Shown: positions 30,767-40,556 of the stretch, one piece after another
Layout: each line of letters begins with the position of its first letter
Numbering within the stretch: the first letter of the stretch is position 1
Assembly (NCBI RefSeq): GCF_021398735.1
Contig: NZ_CP090349.1
Coordinates: 4,545,001-4,609,000, forward strand
DNA from: Methylobacterium oryzae
GTDB taxonomy: Bacteria > Pseudomonadota > Alphaproteobacteria > Rhizobiales > Beijerinckiaceae
Length of the DNA stretch: 64,000 nt
Direction of reading: 5' to 3'
Translations under genes and position numbers: made by a program
The notes under the pieces: generated by a model
The model's database searches: none
Told to the model about the DNA's origin: nothing
Seen by the model: only the letters and a program-made list of their open reading frames with translations

Positions 30767-30775
30767 AATTGAAGC

Positions 30776-31660
30776 ATGGCGACGCGCACCAACCTCGACA
30801 TGGACGTGCTCCGCACCTTCGTGACCGGGTTCGAGCTCGGCAGTTTCGCCCGCGCGGCCGAGCGACTGGGGCGGTCGCAATCGGCCGTCAGCACGCAGCT
30901 CCGGAAGCTGGAGGAACAGGTCGGTCAGCCGCTCGTGCAGAAGGCGGGACGCGGTCTCGCGCTGACCGCCGCCGGTGAGAGCATGCTCGGCTACGCGAAG
31001 CGGCTCTTGGAACTCAACGACGAGGCGGTCGACCGGCTGCGCGGACCCGAGCTCGAGGGCTGGGCGCGGCTGGGCCTCGCGCAGGATTTCGCCGAGGGCT
31101 GGCTGCCGGCGGTGCTCAAGCGGTTCTCGCGGGCCTATCCGCGTGTGCGTATCGAGGTTCAGGTCGGGCTCGGCGCGCAGCTCGTCGAGAAGACCCTGAG
31201 GGGCGAGCTCGACGTCGCGCTGGTCTGGGGGGACGGCAGCGGTGCCCCTCACGCGCACCGGGTCGCCGAAGTGCCGATCCACTGGATCGGCCCCCCGGAC
31301 TGGCCGGGTCTCGCGGACCCGGTCCGGGAACCCGTCCCGTTCGCGGCCTTCACGCCGCCGTGCACGTTCCGGTCCGCGGCCGTGTCTGCCTTGGACGGTC
31401 GCGGCTTGCCCTGGCGGCTAGTCTTCACCAGCCCCAGCCTCTCGGGACTCTGGGCCGCCGCCGAAGGTGGCTTGGGTGTCACCGCGCGCACCGCCGTCGG
31501 CCTGCCGAAAACGCTGAGCGTTCTCGATCCGGCCGCGACCGGCCTGCCGCCTCTTCCGAGCGCGTCACTGACACTCCACCAGGCCGAAGCCGAATTGGCG
31601 CCGGCCGTCGCGCGGCTCACCGATATTCTTCTCGAGACCATAAGGGAGCACGTCGCGTAA
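30776..31660 (+). CDS. LysR-family transcriptional regulator
   Basis: 294 residues, full length. The N-terminal winged helix reads 'LRTFVTGFELGSFARAAERLGRSQSAVSTQLRKLEEQVGQPLVQKAGRGLALTAAGE'-type, with the usual 'SQSAVS' recognition helix. The C-terminal effector domain is periplasmic-binding-protein-like and ends 'LETIREHVA'. Divergent orientation with the tautomerase makes that gene the first target to test. Inducer unknown. Confidence 0.92.
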   Translation: MATRTNLDMDVLRTFVTGFELGSFARAAERLGRSQSAVSTQLRKLEEQVGQPLVQKAGRGLALTAAGESMLGYAKRLLELNDEAVDRLRGPELEGWARLGLAQDFAEGWLPAVLKRFSRAYPRVRIEVQVGLGAQLVEKTLRGELDVALVWGDGSGAPHAHRVAEVPIHWIGPPDWPGLADPVREPVPFAAFTPPCTFRSAAVSALDGRGLPWRLVFTSPSLSGLWAAAEGGLGVTARTAVGLPKTLSVLDPAATGLPPLPSASLTLHQAEAELAPAVARLTDILLETIREHVA

Positions 31661-32021
31661 GGGCGCGATGGCCAGTGACGGGCTCTCGGCGCGCCGCAGA
31701 CACCCCGGTCATCGAACATCAGTCCTCTCGGTCTCTGCCCGCGTACGAACGGTGATCGATCGCCCCGGCCAGGACTTCTCGAGGAGAGACCGCGAGAGGC
31801 ACCCGACCGCTGTTCGGACCTTGCCCTGTCCGCGTCGCGAGGCTCGATCACGGGGCGGCGGAGCCGAGGGTGACGTGGCTCGCGCCAGCGGAGATGAGGC
31901 CCCATCATTCGGTTTTGTCGAACACAGGGTGGCGAACTTTCAAATTATCCGAACACTCCAGGTCACGTAAGTCTTCGTCCGTTGGCCGCCGCGGCGGTCG
32001 CGAAGCCACGGACCGACGACC
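31661..32021. other. Intergenic stretch, nothing recognised
   Basis: 361 bases between the LysR gene and the 4-oxalocrotonate tautomerase-like gene. No convincing reading frame, hairpin or consensus promoter was found. A locally AT-richer patch near 31930-31965 may hold the promoter for the downstream tautomerase. Confidence 0.4.
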
Positions 32022-32411
32022 ATGCCCTTCATCAATGTCAAAGTCGCGGGTACGCCCCTCGCACCCGAGCAGATCACGGCGATCCAGGCGGGCATCACCC
32101 GGTTGATGGCCACTGTCCTGCACAAGGTCGCGCCTCTGGTCGGCGTACTGGTCGAGGCGGTGCCTGCCGCGGGATGGAGCGTCGGTGCCGAGCCGATCGC
32201 CCGCGCCGCGCAAGTGGACGCCATCATCAGCGCGGACACGAACACGCCCGATGAGAAATCGCGCTTCATTTCTGAAGTAAACCGGCTCCTGAAGACCGTC
32301 CTCGGGGCCGAACTGGCGGAGGTGTCCTACATCGTCATCCACGAGGTGCCGAAGGACAGCTGGGGTTACGACGGCCTGACCCAGGCGGAGCGCGGGCGCC
32401 GCCGCGCATAG
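32022..32411 (+). CDS. 4-oxalocrotonate tautomerase-like protein (two-unit)
   Basis: 129 residues starting 'MPFINVKVAGTPLAPEQITAIQAGITRLM', again with Pro at position 2 for the catalytic Pro1. Two beta-alpha-beta units ('MPFINVKV' and 'VDAIISADTN...'), so it resembles a fused 4-OT dimer. It differs from the tautomerase at 30263, so the window has two unrelated members. Substrate unknown. Confidence 0.88.
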   Translation: MPFINVKVAGTPLAPEQITAIQAGITRLMATVLHKVAPLVGVLVEAVPAAGWSVGAEPIARAAQVDAIISADTNTPDEKSRFISEVNRLLKTVLGAELAEVSYIVIHEVPKDSWGYDGLTQAERGRRRA

Positions 32412-32554
32412 CTCGCAGCGTTCCGCAGGTGGGGGCGCCGGATCATGTGTCGGCCGACCGGCGCCGCCGGCCTGTCACGAACGCGCCCGGCGCTTAATCC
32501 GACTGCCGGCACCAACGACGTGAAATTGTGGTGCCTGCAGCTTTTACGACATGT

Positions 32555-32580
32555 GGAACGGACAATCTGTATTAATCGTC
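32555..32580 (+). promoter_or_regulatory. Weak EcfG-like promoter before the branched-chain importer
   Basis: GGAAC (32555-32559), 17 bases, CGTC (32577-32580), against the EcfG consensus GGAAC-N16/17-cGTT: -35 exact, -10 three of four. It lies about 110 bases before the binding-protein start. Confidence 0.3.
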
Positions 32581-32691
32581 TGGGATCGCCCAAAATCTCA
32601 GCTTGACGGCTCGACCCGTCTCGGGAGATCTCCCTCCCAGAGTGCCACGGTGAAGGGCACACCGCGCACGCGGAATCTTGGAGAGGAAACG

Positions 32692-33903
32692 ATGGTCTTC
32701 GCAGGTCGCGCTGCAGCCGCGGTGCTGTTATTGACGATGGTGTCGGCCCCCGCGCGGGCCGCGGACCCGATCAAGATCGGGCTGAGCGGGCCCTATACGG
32801 GCGGCTCGTCTTCGATGGGTGTCTCGATGCGGGACGGCGCCAAGCTCGCCGCCGCCGAGATCAACAAGGCCGGCGGCGTTCTCGGCCGGCCGATCCAGCT
32901 GATCGAGCGCGACGACGAGGCCAAGAACGAGGTCGGCGCGCAGGTCGCGCAGGAACTGATCAACAAGGAGAAAGTCGTCGCGAGCGTCGGCTTCATCAAT
33001 ACCGGCGTGGCTCTGGCCGCCCAGCGCTTCTACCAAGAGGCCGAGATCCCGGTCTTCAACAACGTCGCGACCGGGACGATCATCACCAACCAGTTCAAGG
33101 AGCCGGACTACGACGCCAACTACGTCTTCCGGAACTCCGCCTACGACGTGCTTCAGGCCGGCCTGATGGTCGACGAGGCCCTCGCCCAGGGTCACAAGAA
33201 GATCGCGGTCCTGGCGGACTCGACCAATTACGGGCAGCTCGGGCGCGAGGACATCGAGAAGTATCTCGCGACCAAGAACGTGAAGCCCGTCGCGGTCGAG
33301 AAGTTCAACATCAAGGACGTCGACATGACGGCCCAGCTGCTAAAGGCGCAGCAGGCCGGCGCCGAGGTGATCCTGGCCTACGGCATCGGGCCGGAACTGG
33401 CCCAGATCGCCAACGGCATGGCCAAGCTCGGCTGGAAGGTCCCGATGATCACGAGCTGGCCGTCCTCGATGCAGAGCTTCATCGACATCGCCGGCACGAA
33501 CGGCAACGGCGTGATCATGCCCCAGACCTTCATCGAGGATCAGACCCTGCCGAAGCGCAAGGCGTTCCTTGAGAACTACTACAAGACCTACGGTGTCACG
33601 AAGATCCCGACCCCCGTGGCCGGCGCCCAGGGCTACGACTCGATCTACCTCCTCGCCGCGGCGATCAAGCAGGCCGGCGGCACCGACGGCGCCAAGATCC
33701 GCGCCGCCCTGGAGAACCTGAACGAGAAGGTCGAGGGCGTGGTCACGACCTACGACAAGCCCTTCACGGCGAAGGACCACAACGCCATCTCGCGCAACAT
33801 GGTCGTGTTCGGGAAGGTGCAGGACGGCAAGATCGTCTACGCCAAGGACGAGGACGCCAAGAACGCCGGCGTGGTTCGTCTGAAGGAGAAGTCCTCGAAC
33901 TGA
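32692..33903 (+). CDS. ABC importer substrate-binding protein (LivJ/LivK-type)
   Basis: 403 residues. Signal peptide (about 1-24, 'APARAAD'), then the periplasmic-binding fold of the Leu/Ile/Val group: 'IKIGLSGPYTGGSSSMGVSMRDGAKLAAAEINKAGGVLG' and 'QGYDSIYLLAAAIKQAGGTDGAKIRAALENL'. GGAGAGGAAA before the ATG at 32692. First gene of a complete importer operon. The ligand could be branched-chain amino acids, amides, or an aromatic acid, and sequence alone does not decide. Confidence 0.92.
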   Translation: MVFAGRAAAAVLLLTMVSAPARAADPIKIGLSGPYTGGSSSMGVSMRDGAKLAAAEINKAGGVLGRPIQLIERDDEAKNEVGAQVAQELINKEKVVASVGFINTGVALAAQRFYQEAEIPVFNNVATGTIITNQFKEPDYDANYVFRNSAYDVLQAGLMVDEALAQGHKKIAVLADSTNYGQLGREDIEKYLATKNVKPVAVEKFNIKDVDMTAQLLKAQQAGAEVILAYGIGPELAQIANGMAKLGWKVPMITSWPSSMQSFIDIAGTNGNGVIMPQTFIEDQTLPKRKAFLENYYKTYGVTKIPTPVAGAQGYDSIYLLAAAIKQAGGTDGAKIRAALENLNEKVEGVVTTYDKPFTAKDHNAISRNMVVFGKVQDGKIVYAKDEDAKNAGVVRLKEKSSN

Positions 33904-33910
33904 GGATCCG

Positions 33911-33939
33911 GACGCTGCGCCCGCGACGGGCGCGGCGTC
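33911..33939 (+). repeat. 13-bp intercistronic stem-loop after the binding-protein gene
   Basis: GACGCTGCGCCCG pairs with CGGGCGCGGCGTC over a three-base CGA loop; one pair is G-U. It starts eight bases after the stop codon and is followed by a further 100 bases to the permease gene. Such stems usually protect the upstream message so that binding protein exceeds permease. Confidence 0.65.
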
Positions 33940-34038
33940 TCCCTCGGGGCCGGCGGCGTCACAGCCCGCTGGCGCTCAGCACAGCGGTCCCGCGGCGCCC
34001 GCCGCGCGACCGGACGTCCCTCCGGCGACAGCGATCCC

Positions 34039-34911
34039 ATGGAAATCCTGCTCCAGCTCATCGCGTCCGGCGTCGCGGTCGGCATGATCTACGCCGCCAT
34101 CGCGTTCGGCTATCAGCTGACCTTCGCGACCTCGAAGACCCTCAATTTCGGCCAGGGCGAGGCGCTGGCCCTCGGGGCCCTGTTCGGCCTGACCCTGGTG
34201 CCGTTCGTCGGCTACTGGCTGATGATCCCGCTGGTCCTGGTCTTCGGCTTCGCCCTCGGAGCCGTGGTCGAGCGCCTCGGCGTGCGCCCGGCCGTGAAGA
34301 TCAAGTCCGAGTACGGGTGGATCATGGCCACCATCGCGCTCGGCATCATCTTCAAGAACGTCGCCGAGAACGTCTGGGGACGTGACGACCTGAAATTCCC
34401 CTCCCCGCTGCCCGAGACGGCGCTCCAGGTCGGCGGCGTGCGCGTCCTGCCGATGGAACTGCTGATCGTCGCGGGTGCGCTGCTGATGATGCTGGCGGTG
34501 GAGATCTTCAATCGCAAGTCGATCTGGGGGAAGGCGGTCGTCGCCACCTCCAACGACATCGACGCCGCCGGGCTGATGGGCATCAACACCCAGAAGGTCA
34601 TCACCCTCTCCTACTCGATCAGCGCCATGACGGCGGCCTTCGCGGGCGTGCTGGTGGCGCCCGTCACCCTGACCGGGGCGACGATGGGCTCCGTGCTGGC
34701 GCTCAAGGCCTTCGCGGTGGCGATCATCGGCGGCCTCGAATCCGGCCTCGGCGTCATCGTCGGCGGCCTGATCCTCGGCGTCGCAGAGACGCTGACCGGC
34801 TTCTACATCTCGACCGGCTACAAGGATGTGCCGGGCCTGATCCTGCTCCTCGTCGTCCTCTCCATCCGCCCGGTCGGCCTGTTCGGCAAGGCCGTCATCA
34901 AGAAGGTCTGA
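34039..34911 (+). CDS. livH: ABC importer permease, LivH type
   Basis: 290 residues, about eight membrane helices. Typical 'LQLIASGVAVGMIYAAIAFGYQLTFATSKTLNFGQGEALALGAL' start and the coupling-region segment 'ATSNDIDAAGLMGINTQKVITLSYSISAMTAAFAGVLV', both standard for LivH. Pairs with the LivM domain encoded next. Symbol given by family; substrate is not proven. Confidence 0.92.
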   Translation: MEILLQLIASGVAVGMIYAAIAFGYQLTFATSKTLNFGQGEALALGALFGLTLVPFVGYWLMIPLVLVFGFALGAVVERLGVRPAVKIKSEYGWIMATIALGIIFKNVAENVWGRDDLKFPSPLPETALQVGGVRVLPMELLIVAGALLMMLAVEIFNRKSIWGKAVVATSNDIDAAGLMGINTQKVITLSYSISAMTAAFAGVLVAPVTLTGATMGSVLALKAFAVAIIGGLESGLGVIVGGLILGVAETLTGFYISTGYKDVPGLILLLVVLSIRPVGLFGKAVIKKV

Positions 34912-34949
34912 GCGTGACCTCCCGCGCAATTCTCACGGCAGCCTGAGCC

Positions 34950-36990
34950 ATGGCGCAGACCCTCGCCCCCACCGAAGCGCCCGCCCCGGCGGCCGCCCCC
35001 AGCCTGTCGCGCCACGTCGGCATCCTCGGCGCCGTGCTGCTGGTCGTCGGCCTCGCGGTCTTCCCGCACGTGGTCACGAGCTCGTACTACATCCACCTGA
35101 TGATCGTGATCGCGATCTACGCGATCCTGATCCTCGGGCTCGACATCGTGGTCGGCTATACCGGGCAGGTGAGCCTCGGCCATGCCGGCCTGTTCGGCGT
35201 CGGCGCCTACTCGGCGGCGGTGCTGTTCCTGCACTTCAAGCTCGGGATCTGGTGGGGCATCCTGGCCGGGATCGGGGTGACCTCCGCCTTCGGCGTGCTG
35301 CTCGCCGTGCCGGCCCTGCGGGTGACCGGCCCCTACCTCGCCATGGTGACGCTGGCCTTCGGCACCATCGTCCAGATCTTCATCAACGAGCTGACGCCGC
35401 TGACCAACGGTCCCCTCGGCATCACCCTGCCGCCGGCCCGCGTCCTCGACTTCTCGCTGCTGGGCCTCCAGGCCCCCTGGGGCGCGGCCGGCCGCAAGCT
35501 CGAGTTCTACTACCTGGTCTGTCTGGCGCTACTGGCCACGATCCTGGTCGTCAACCGGGTGGTGCGCTCGCCCTACGGCCGCGCCTTCGAGGCGCTGCGC
35601 GACTCGCCGATCGCCTGCGATTGCATGGGCGTCAGCGTCTACCGCTACAAGGTCTACGCCTTCGTGATCTCGGCGGCTTTGGCCGGCCTCGCGGGCGCGC
35701 TGTTCGCGTGGTCAGAGCGCTACGTGGCGCCGAACTCCTACGGGTTCGAGCTGACCGTGCTGTTCCTCCTCGCCGTCACGATGGGCGGCCGCAAGTCGCG
35801 GGCGGGGCCGATCATCGGCTCGGCGATCATCGTGATGATGCCGAACGTGCTCGCCGATATCGGCCTGGTGCGGATCATGGCGGGGATCATCGCCGCCGCG
35901 GCACTGGTCGTGGGCGCTCTCGCCCTCCTGCGTCGCGCAGAGAACCGGTTCGCCCTGCTGGTGCCGGTCGCGCTCTGCCTCGCCTTCTTCCCGGCCACGC
36001 TCGCGCTCGAATCGGTCACCGACTTCCGGCTGACGGTCTTCGGCCTGATGATCCTGTTCGTGGTGTATTACCTGCCGGACGGGATCGTGGGCTTCCTCCG
36101 TGAGAAGATCCCCGCCCTGCGCCCGGCCCACACGGCCGAGGGCAAGAGCCTCCATGCCGAGGGCGCGGCCCTCAGCGTGCAGAGCGGCGACCGGGGCGCC
36201 GACCCGCTCCTCACCGTCGATCAGGCACTGATGCAGTTCGGCGGCCTCAAGGCGCTGGCCGGCGTCGATCTCACGGTGCGGCCGGGCACGATCCACGGGC
36301 TGATCGGTCCCAACGGATCCGGCAAGAGCACGATGATGAACGTGCTCACCGGCATCTACAAACCGACCGGCGGCAGCGTGACCCTCGCGCGCGGCCAGGG
36401 GACGAAGCGCCTCGACGGGCGCACCCCGTCGGAGATCGCCGCTGCCGGCGTGGCACGCACCTTCCAGAACGTGCAGCTCTTCCGCGAGATGACCGCGCTC
36501 GAGAACGTGCTGGTCGGCCTGCACCACAGCTTCCGCGGCACCCTGTTCGACGCGATCCTCGGCACGCCCCGGCGGCGCCGGGAGGAGCGCGAGCAGCGCG
36601 CCCGCGCCATGGCGATCCTCGACTTCGTGGGCCTCGGCGCCCTGGCGCAGGTGGAGGCCCGCAATCTGCCCTACGGCAAGCAGCGGCTCCTCGAGATCGG
36701 TCGCGCGCTCGCCCTCGACCCGGTCCTGCTGCTCCTCGACGAGCCGGCCGCGGGCCTCACCGCCCCCGACATCGCCGAGCTGACGGCGATCATCCGCAAG
36801 ATCCGCGATGCCGGCATCACGGTGATCCTGATCGAGCACCACATGGACGTGGTCATGGGCCTGTGCGACCGCGTCAGCGTCCTCGATTTCGGCCACAAGA
36901 TCGCCGAGGGCAGCGCCCGCGAAGTGCAGGCCGACCCGAAGGTGGTCGAGGCCTATCTCGGCAGCCCCGTCGCCGACGAGGAGATGACCC

Positions 36991-36998
<8 letters not shown>
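34950..36998 (+). CDS. Fused ABC importer permease-ATPase (LivM-LivG)
   Basis: 682 residues. Residues about 20-380 are a LivM permease (about ten helices; 'IYAILILGLDIVVGYTGQVSLGHAGLFGVGAYSAAVL', 'SPIACDCMGVSVYRYKVYAFVISAALAGLAGALFAW'). After a short linker, residues about 410-680 are a LivG ATPase with Walker A 'GPNGSGKST', signature 'NLPYGKQRLLEIGRAL', Walker B 'VLLLLDEPAAGL' and switch His in 'IEHHMDV'. Fusion of the membrane and ATPase halves is known in this family but less common than separate genes. Its stop overlaps the next ATG by eight bases. Confidence 0.93.
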
Positions 36999-37713
<715 letters not shown>

Positions 37714-38062
37714 CATCCGACCGCGGATCGGTGCCGCGCGTGGCCTGGGATGTCCCCCAGTCCCGGCGCCCGGCATGAACCTGTCTCGCCGGGGCCGGCG
37801 GGTCACGCCCGGCGCACCGTCGTCGGCGCGGCTCGCGAATGCCTGACGGTCGGCGCATCACCCTCGCGGACAAGCGCCCGCGCTCACGAACGCCCTACAG
37901 GATTGTCCGACGCCGGGGTGCGGGCGGCCCGGTGTTTGCTGAGGTTCGCCGGGGACAACGCTGAGGCCGGTCGGGCTCTGATGCCCGTAGGCCGCGCCGC
38001 CGCTCTCCTGTAGAGACCGTCGGGACGCGGCCGGCGCGACGGCCACACGGGAGGTGTCGATT
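37714..38062 (+). other. Leader/intergenic region before the CNNM gene, with nested inverted repeats
   Basis: No gene seen. CTACAGGA (37895-37902) pairs with TCCTGTAG (38006-38013). Inside are TTGTCC/GGACAA (37903-37908 and 37953-37958) and a CGGGC-N6-GCCCG hairpin (37972-37987). Together they could fold a three-way leader ending 49 bases before the start codon. It matches no riboswitch class I know. Confidence 0.35.
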
Positions 38063-39394
38063 TTGGACGACGGTTGGGCGACTGCCTTAGGGTTGTTTGC
38101 CGTCCTCGCCCTGGTTCTGGCGAACGGCTTCTTCGTCGCAGCGGAGTTCGCCCTGGTCGCGGTGCGCAGGAGTCGCGTCGCCGAACTCGTCGCCGAGCGG
38201 CGCGTGAACGCGAAGGCGCTGCTCTGGGCCACGGACCACCTCGACGCCCACCTCGCGGCGACGCAGCTCGGCATCACCATCTCGTCCCTGGCGCTCGGCT
38301 GGGTCGGCGAGCCGGCGCTGGCCCACCTGATCTTGCCCACCCTGACGTGGCTGCCGGACATGCTCTCGACGGCAGCCGCCCACACGGTCGCCGTGGTGAT
38401 CTCGTTCGTCATCATGACGGCGCTGCACATCGTGCTGGGCGAGTTGGCGCCGAAGAGCCTCGCGCTCCAGCGCAGCGAGCGCACGGCCCTGGCGGTGATC
38501 CGTCCGCTCAGCGTGTTCCTGTTCGTGTTCCGCCCGGCCATCCTGTTTCTCAACGGGCTCGGCAACGGCGTCCTGCGCCTGTGCGGATTGCAGCCCGGCC
38601 ACGGCGAGGGCGGCCACCACTCGACGGCCGAGCTCAACCTCCTGGTCGAGGCGAGCCGCGAGGCAGGCCTCATCCGCGAGGCCCAGCAGGAAGCGGTCGA
38701 GCGCATCTTCCGGCTGGGGGACCGCCGGGTTCGCGAGATCATGACGCCGCGCCACGAGGTCGAGTGGGTCGACCTCGACGGATCGCCCGAGGAGATCACG
38801 CGGGCGGTCCGCGCCTGCAGCCACGCCCATGTCGTCGTGAGCCGTGGCGGCATCGACGAGGTCGTCGGCGTGCTGCGCAAGCAGGATCTGCTCGATCAGA
38901 TCCTCGACGGGCGAGCCCTCGATATCGCCACCGCCATGCGGCCGCCGAACGTCGTCCACGAGGGCATGACGGTGCTCACGGCGCTGGAGAGCTTCCAGCG
39001 CAACCCCGTGCAGCTGGCGGTGATCGTCGACGAGTACGGCAGCCTGGAAGGCATCGTCACGCAGACGGATCTCCTCGAGGCGATCGCGGGCGACATACCC
39101 GAGGTCGGTGAGGACCCGGCGGTCGTCGAGCGCGAGGACGGCTCGTTGCTCATCGACGGCATGATGCCGGCCGAGGACGCGTTCGATCGTCTCGCCTTCA
39201 ACGATCCGCCGGGCACGGACGACTACACGACTTTGGCCGGCTACGTGATCTTCCAGCTCGGCCGCATTCCGGCGGCGGGGGACGCGTTCGTGGCGGAGGG
39301 GTGGCGTCTCGAGGTGGTCGACATGGACGGCCGTCGCATCGACAAGGTCCTCGCCACCCGCTTGCCGGCGCGGGCGCCGGTCGGAGGGGCGTGA
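38063..39394 (+). CDS. CNNM/CorC-family (hemolysin C-like) membrane protein
   Basis: 443 residues. DUF21/CNNM membrane domain (four helices; 'LANGFFVAAEFALVAVRRSRV', 'ATQLGITISSLALGWVGEPAL'), a pair of CBS domains ('IMTPRHEVEWVDL', 'QLAVIVDEYGSLEGIVTQTDLLEAIAGDI') and a C-terminal CorC_HlyC domain. Family members handle Mg2+/Co2+ efflux. I chose the TTG at 38063 because GGGAGG lies eight bases before it; a GTG at 38054 overlaps that ribosome site. The leader may be structured. Confidence 0.9.
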   Translation: MDDGWATALGLFAVLALVLANGFFVAAEFALVAVRRSRVAELVAERRVNAKALLWATDHLDAHLAATQLGITISSLALGWVGEPALAHLILPTLTWLPDMLSTAAAHTVAVVISFVIMTALHIVLGELAPKSLALQRSERTALAVIRPLSVFLFVFRPAILFLNGLGNGVLRLCGLQPGHGEGGHHSTAELNLLVEASREAGLIREAQQEAVERIFRLGDRRVREIMTPRHEVEWVDLDGSPEEITRAVRACSHAHVVVSRGGIDEVVGVLRKQDLLDQILDGRALDIATAMRPPNVVHEGMTVLTALESFQRNPVQLAVIVDEYGSLEGIVTQTDLLEAIAGDIPEVGEDPAVVEREDGSLLIDGMMPAEDAFDRLAFNDPPGTDDYTTLAGYVIFQLGRIPAAGDAFVAEGWRLEVVDMDGRRIDKVLATRLPARAPVGGA

Positions 39395-39411
39395 CCGCGT
39401 CGCCGGGCCAT

Positions 39412-39440
39412 CAATCGGCGCATATCCAATCGGCGCATAT
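39412..39440. repeat. Tandem 14-bp direct repeat
   Basis: CAATCGGCGCATAT occurs twice, at 39412-39425 and 39427-39440, a 15-base period. It lies between the CNNM gene and the small exported protein downstream of it. It could be slippage or a binding-site pair. Confidence 0.5.
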
Positions 39441-39518
39441 GCCTGCGAGAATCGCTGGCGCGTCGTCTCGCGCGGCGGTAGTCGTCGACCGCGCGAGTTC
39501 GGAGCGATATCGCGACCG

Positions 39519-39770
39519 TCAGTAGCGATCGTAGCGATAGCCACCGTAACGTCGCCCTTCGTAGAAGCGCGCGTCCCTGCGTCCGTAGCCACCGAACTCA
39601 CGGTGGCGGCGATAGCCGTGCGCGGGCGCCCAGGGTGGCGGGCCGCCGTGACGGAAGCCCCGCTCTCCGCGGGCCCAGGGCGGATCGGCGAAGGCGGCCG
39701 AGGTCGATCCGAGGATGCCTCCGGTTAGTGTCAGTGTGCCGAGCAGGATCAGCGTTGGCGTGCGGATCAT
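39519..39770 (-). CDS. Small exported Gly/Arg/Tyr-rich protein
   Basis: 83 residues from the ATG at 39770 ('MIRTPTLILLG'). Signal peptide about 1-28 ('STSAAFAD'). The mature part is short and rich in Arg, Gly, Tyr and His ('HGYRRHREFGGYGRRDARFYEGRRYGGYRYDRY'-like in composition), probably disordered. An EcfG-like promoter lies upstream (39813-39838, minus strand), so a stress-induced envelope protein is likely. Family not recognised. Confidence 0.8.
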   Translation of the reverse strand: MIRTPTLILLGTLTLTGGILGSTSAAFADPPWARGERGFRHGGPPPWAPAHGYRRHREFGGYGRRDARFYEGRRYGGYRYDRY

Positions 39771-39812
39771 GGATGCCTTCCTCACAGCGGGGGCGTCCCG
39801 CGTCGCCCCAGA

Positions 39813-39838
39813 TACGGTGCTCCGCGGCAAACCGTTCC
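39813..39838 (-). promoter_or_regulatory. EcfG-type promoter for the Gly/Arg/Tyr-rich protein
   Basis: Minus strand: GGAAC (39838-39834), 17 bases, CGTA (39816-39813). Consensus for EcfG is GGAAC-N16/17-cGTT, so -35 is exact and -10 matches three of four. About 43 bases before the start. Confidence 0.5.
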
Positions 39839-40020
39839 CCGCCGTCGCGAAGGCACGAGGCCGGTCAGCTCGAAGCCTCTCCGAATAACCGCGCGGTCTT
39901 CAGGATCGCTCTGGTCCGAGAATAAGAACAGGTGGCGATGGAACGGCACAGGTCCCGGTGGAACAGGCGTTCACAGCGTGATCGTGCGCAGTCACGACGT
40001 CGATAGCGGCACGAATTGTC

Positions 40021-40047
40021 GGAACGGTCCCGGCGACCCTGCCGTTT
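40021..40047 (+). promoter_or_regulatory. EcfG-type promoter for the PGHEM-repeat protein
   Basis: GGAAC (40021-40025), 17 bases, CGTTT (40043-40047): a perfect EcfG general-stress promoter. The start codon is at 40074 with AGGAG before it, leaving a short leader. Confidence 0.7.
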
Positions 40048-40073
40048 AGGGGCTCCAAAACAGGAGACGCCCC

Positions 40074-40334
40074 ATGACACGCTTGCCGATTATCGTCCTC
40101 GCCACCCTCGCTCTCGGGGGCAGCGCCGTCGCCGCCGAGCAGGGGGCCTCGTCCAAGACTCCGGGCCACGAGATGCAGGATCGCGGGAGCCGGGCCGGGA
40201 GCCCGGGCGCGTCCGGTTACGCGCCGGGCCACGAGATGAAGTCCGGCGGGACGGACTCGGCCGGTTCGACGTCGCGAAGCGGCGGAAGCACGACGGGCAC
40301 CACCGGCACCAACTCGACCGGCACCCGTCGCTGA
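40074..40334 (+). CDS. Small exported protein with two PGHEM motifs
   Basis: 86 residues. Signal peptide ends 'GSAVAAE'. The mature protein is Gly/Ser/Thr-rich, disordered in appearance, and repeats 'PGHEM' twice (KTPGHEMQDRG and APGHEMKSGG). It has a perfect EcfG-type promoter directly upstream and AGGAG before the ATG. Likely a periplasmic general-stress protein; biochemical role unknown. Confidence 0.85.
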   Translation: MTRLPIIVLATLALGGSAVAAEQGASSKTPGHEMQDRGSRAGSPGASGYAPGHEMKSGGTDSAGSTSRSGGSTTGTTGTNSTGTRR

Positions 40335-40498
40335 CACGACCGTCGTCCCGTCCGGTTATTTTGCTCGACGGGACGAACCAGCTGCAAGTCGAGCAATGCT
40401 GATCAATAAGGATCCGGGCTCGGTTCCGGCTCATGAGGCGCGGATCGTCGAAGATGAATTGTCGATGAACGGCAGGATTGATTAATTTCGTGAGCCGT

Positions 40499-40525
40499 GG
40501 AACGCGATGATTGGCGACTGCATTT
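40499..40525 (+). promoter_or_regulatory. EcfG-like promoter for the Gly/Tyr-rich protein
   Basis: GGAAC (40499-40503), 17 bases, CATTT (40521-40525); one mismatch to CGTT in the -10. It ends about 30 bases before the start at 40557. Confidence 0.4.
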
Positions 40526-40556
40526 CTCGTTTCAGTTCGATGAACGAGGTTGGAGT

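Noticed and set aside
37714..38062. M-box or yybP-ykoY riboswitch before the CNNM gene
   Set aside because: Neither conserved core is recognisable; only generic nested stems are present.
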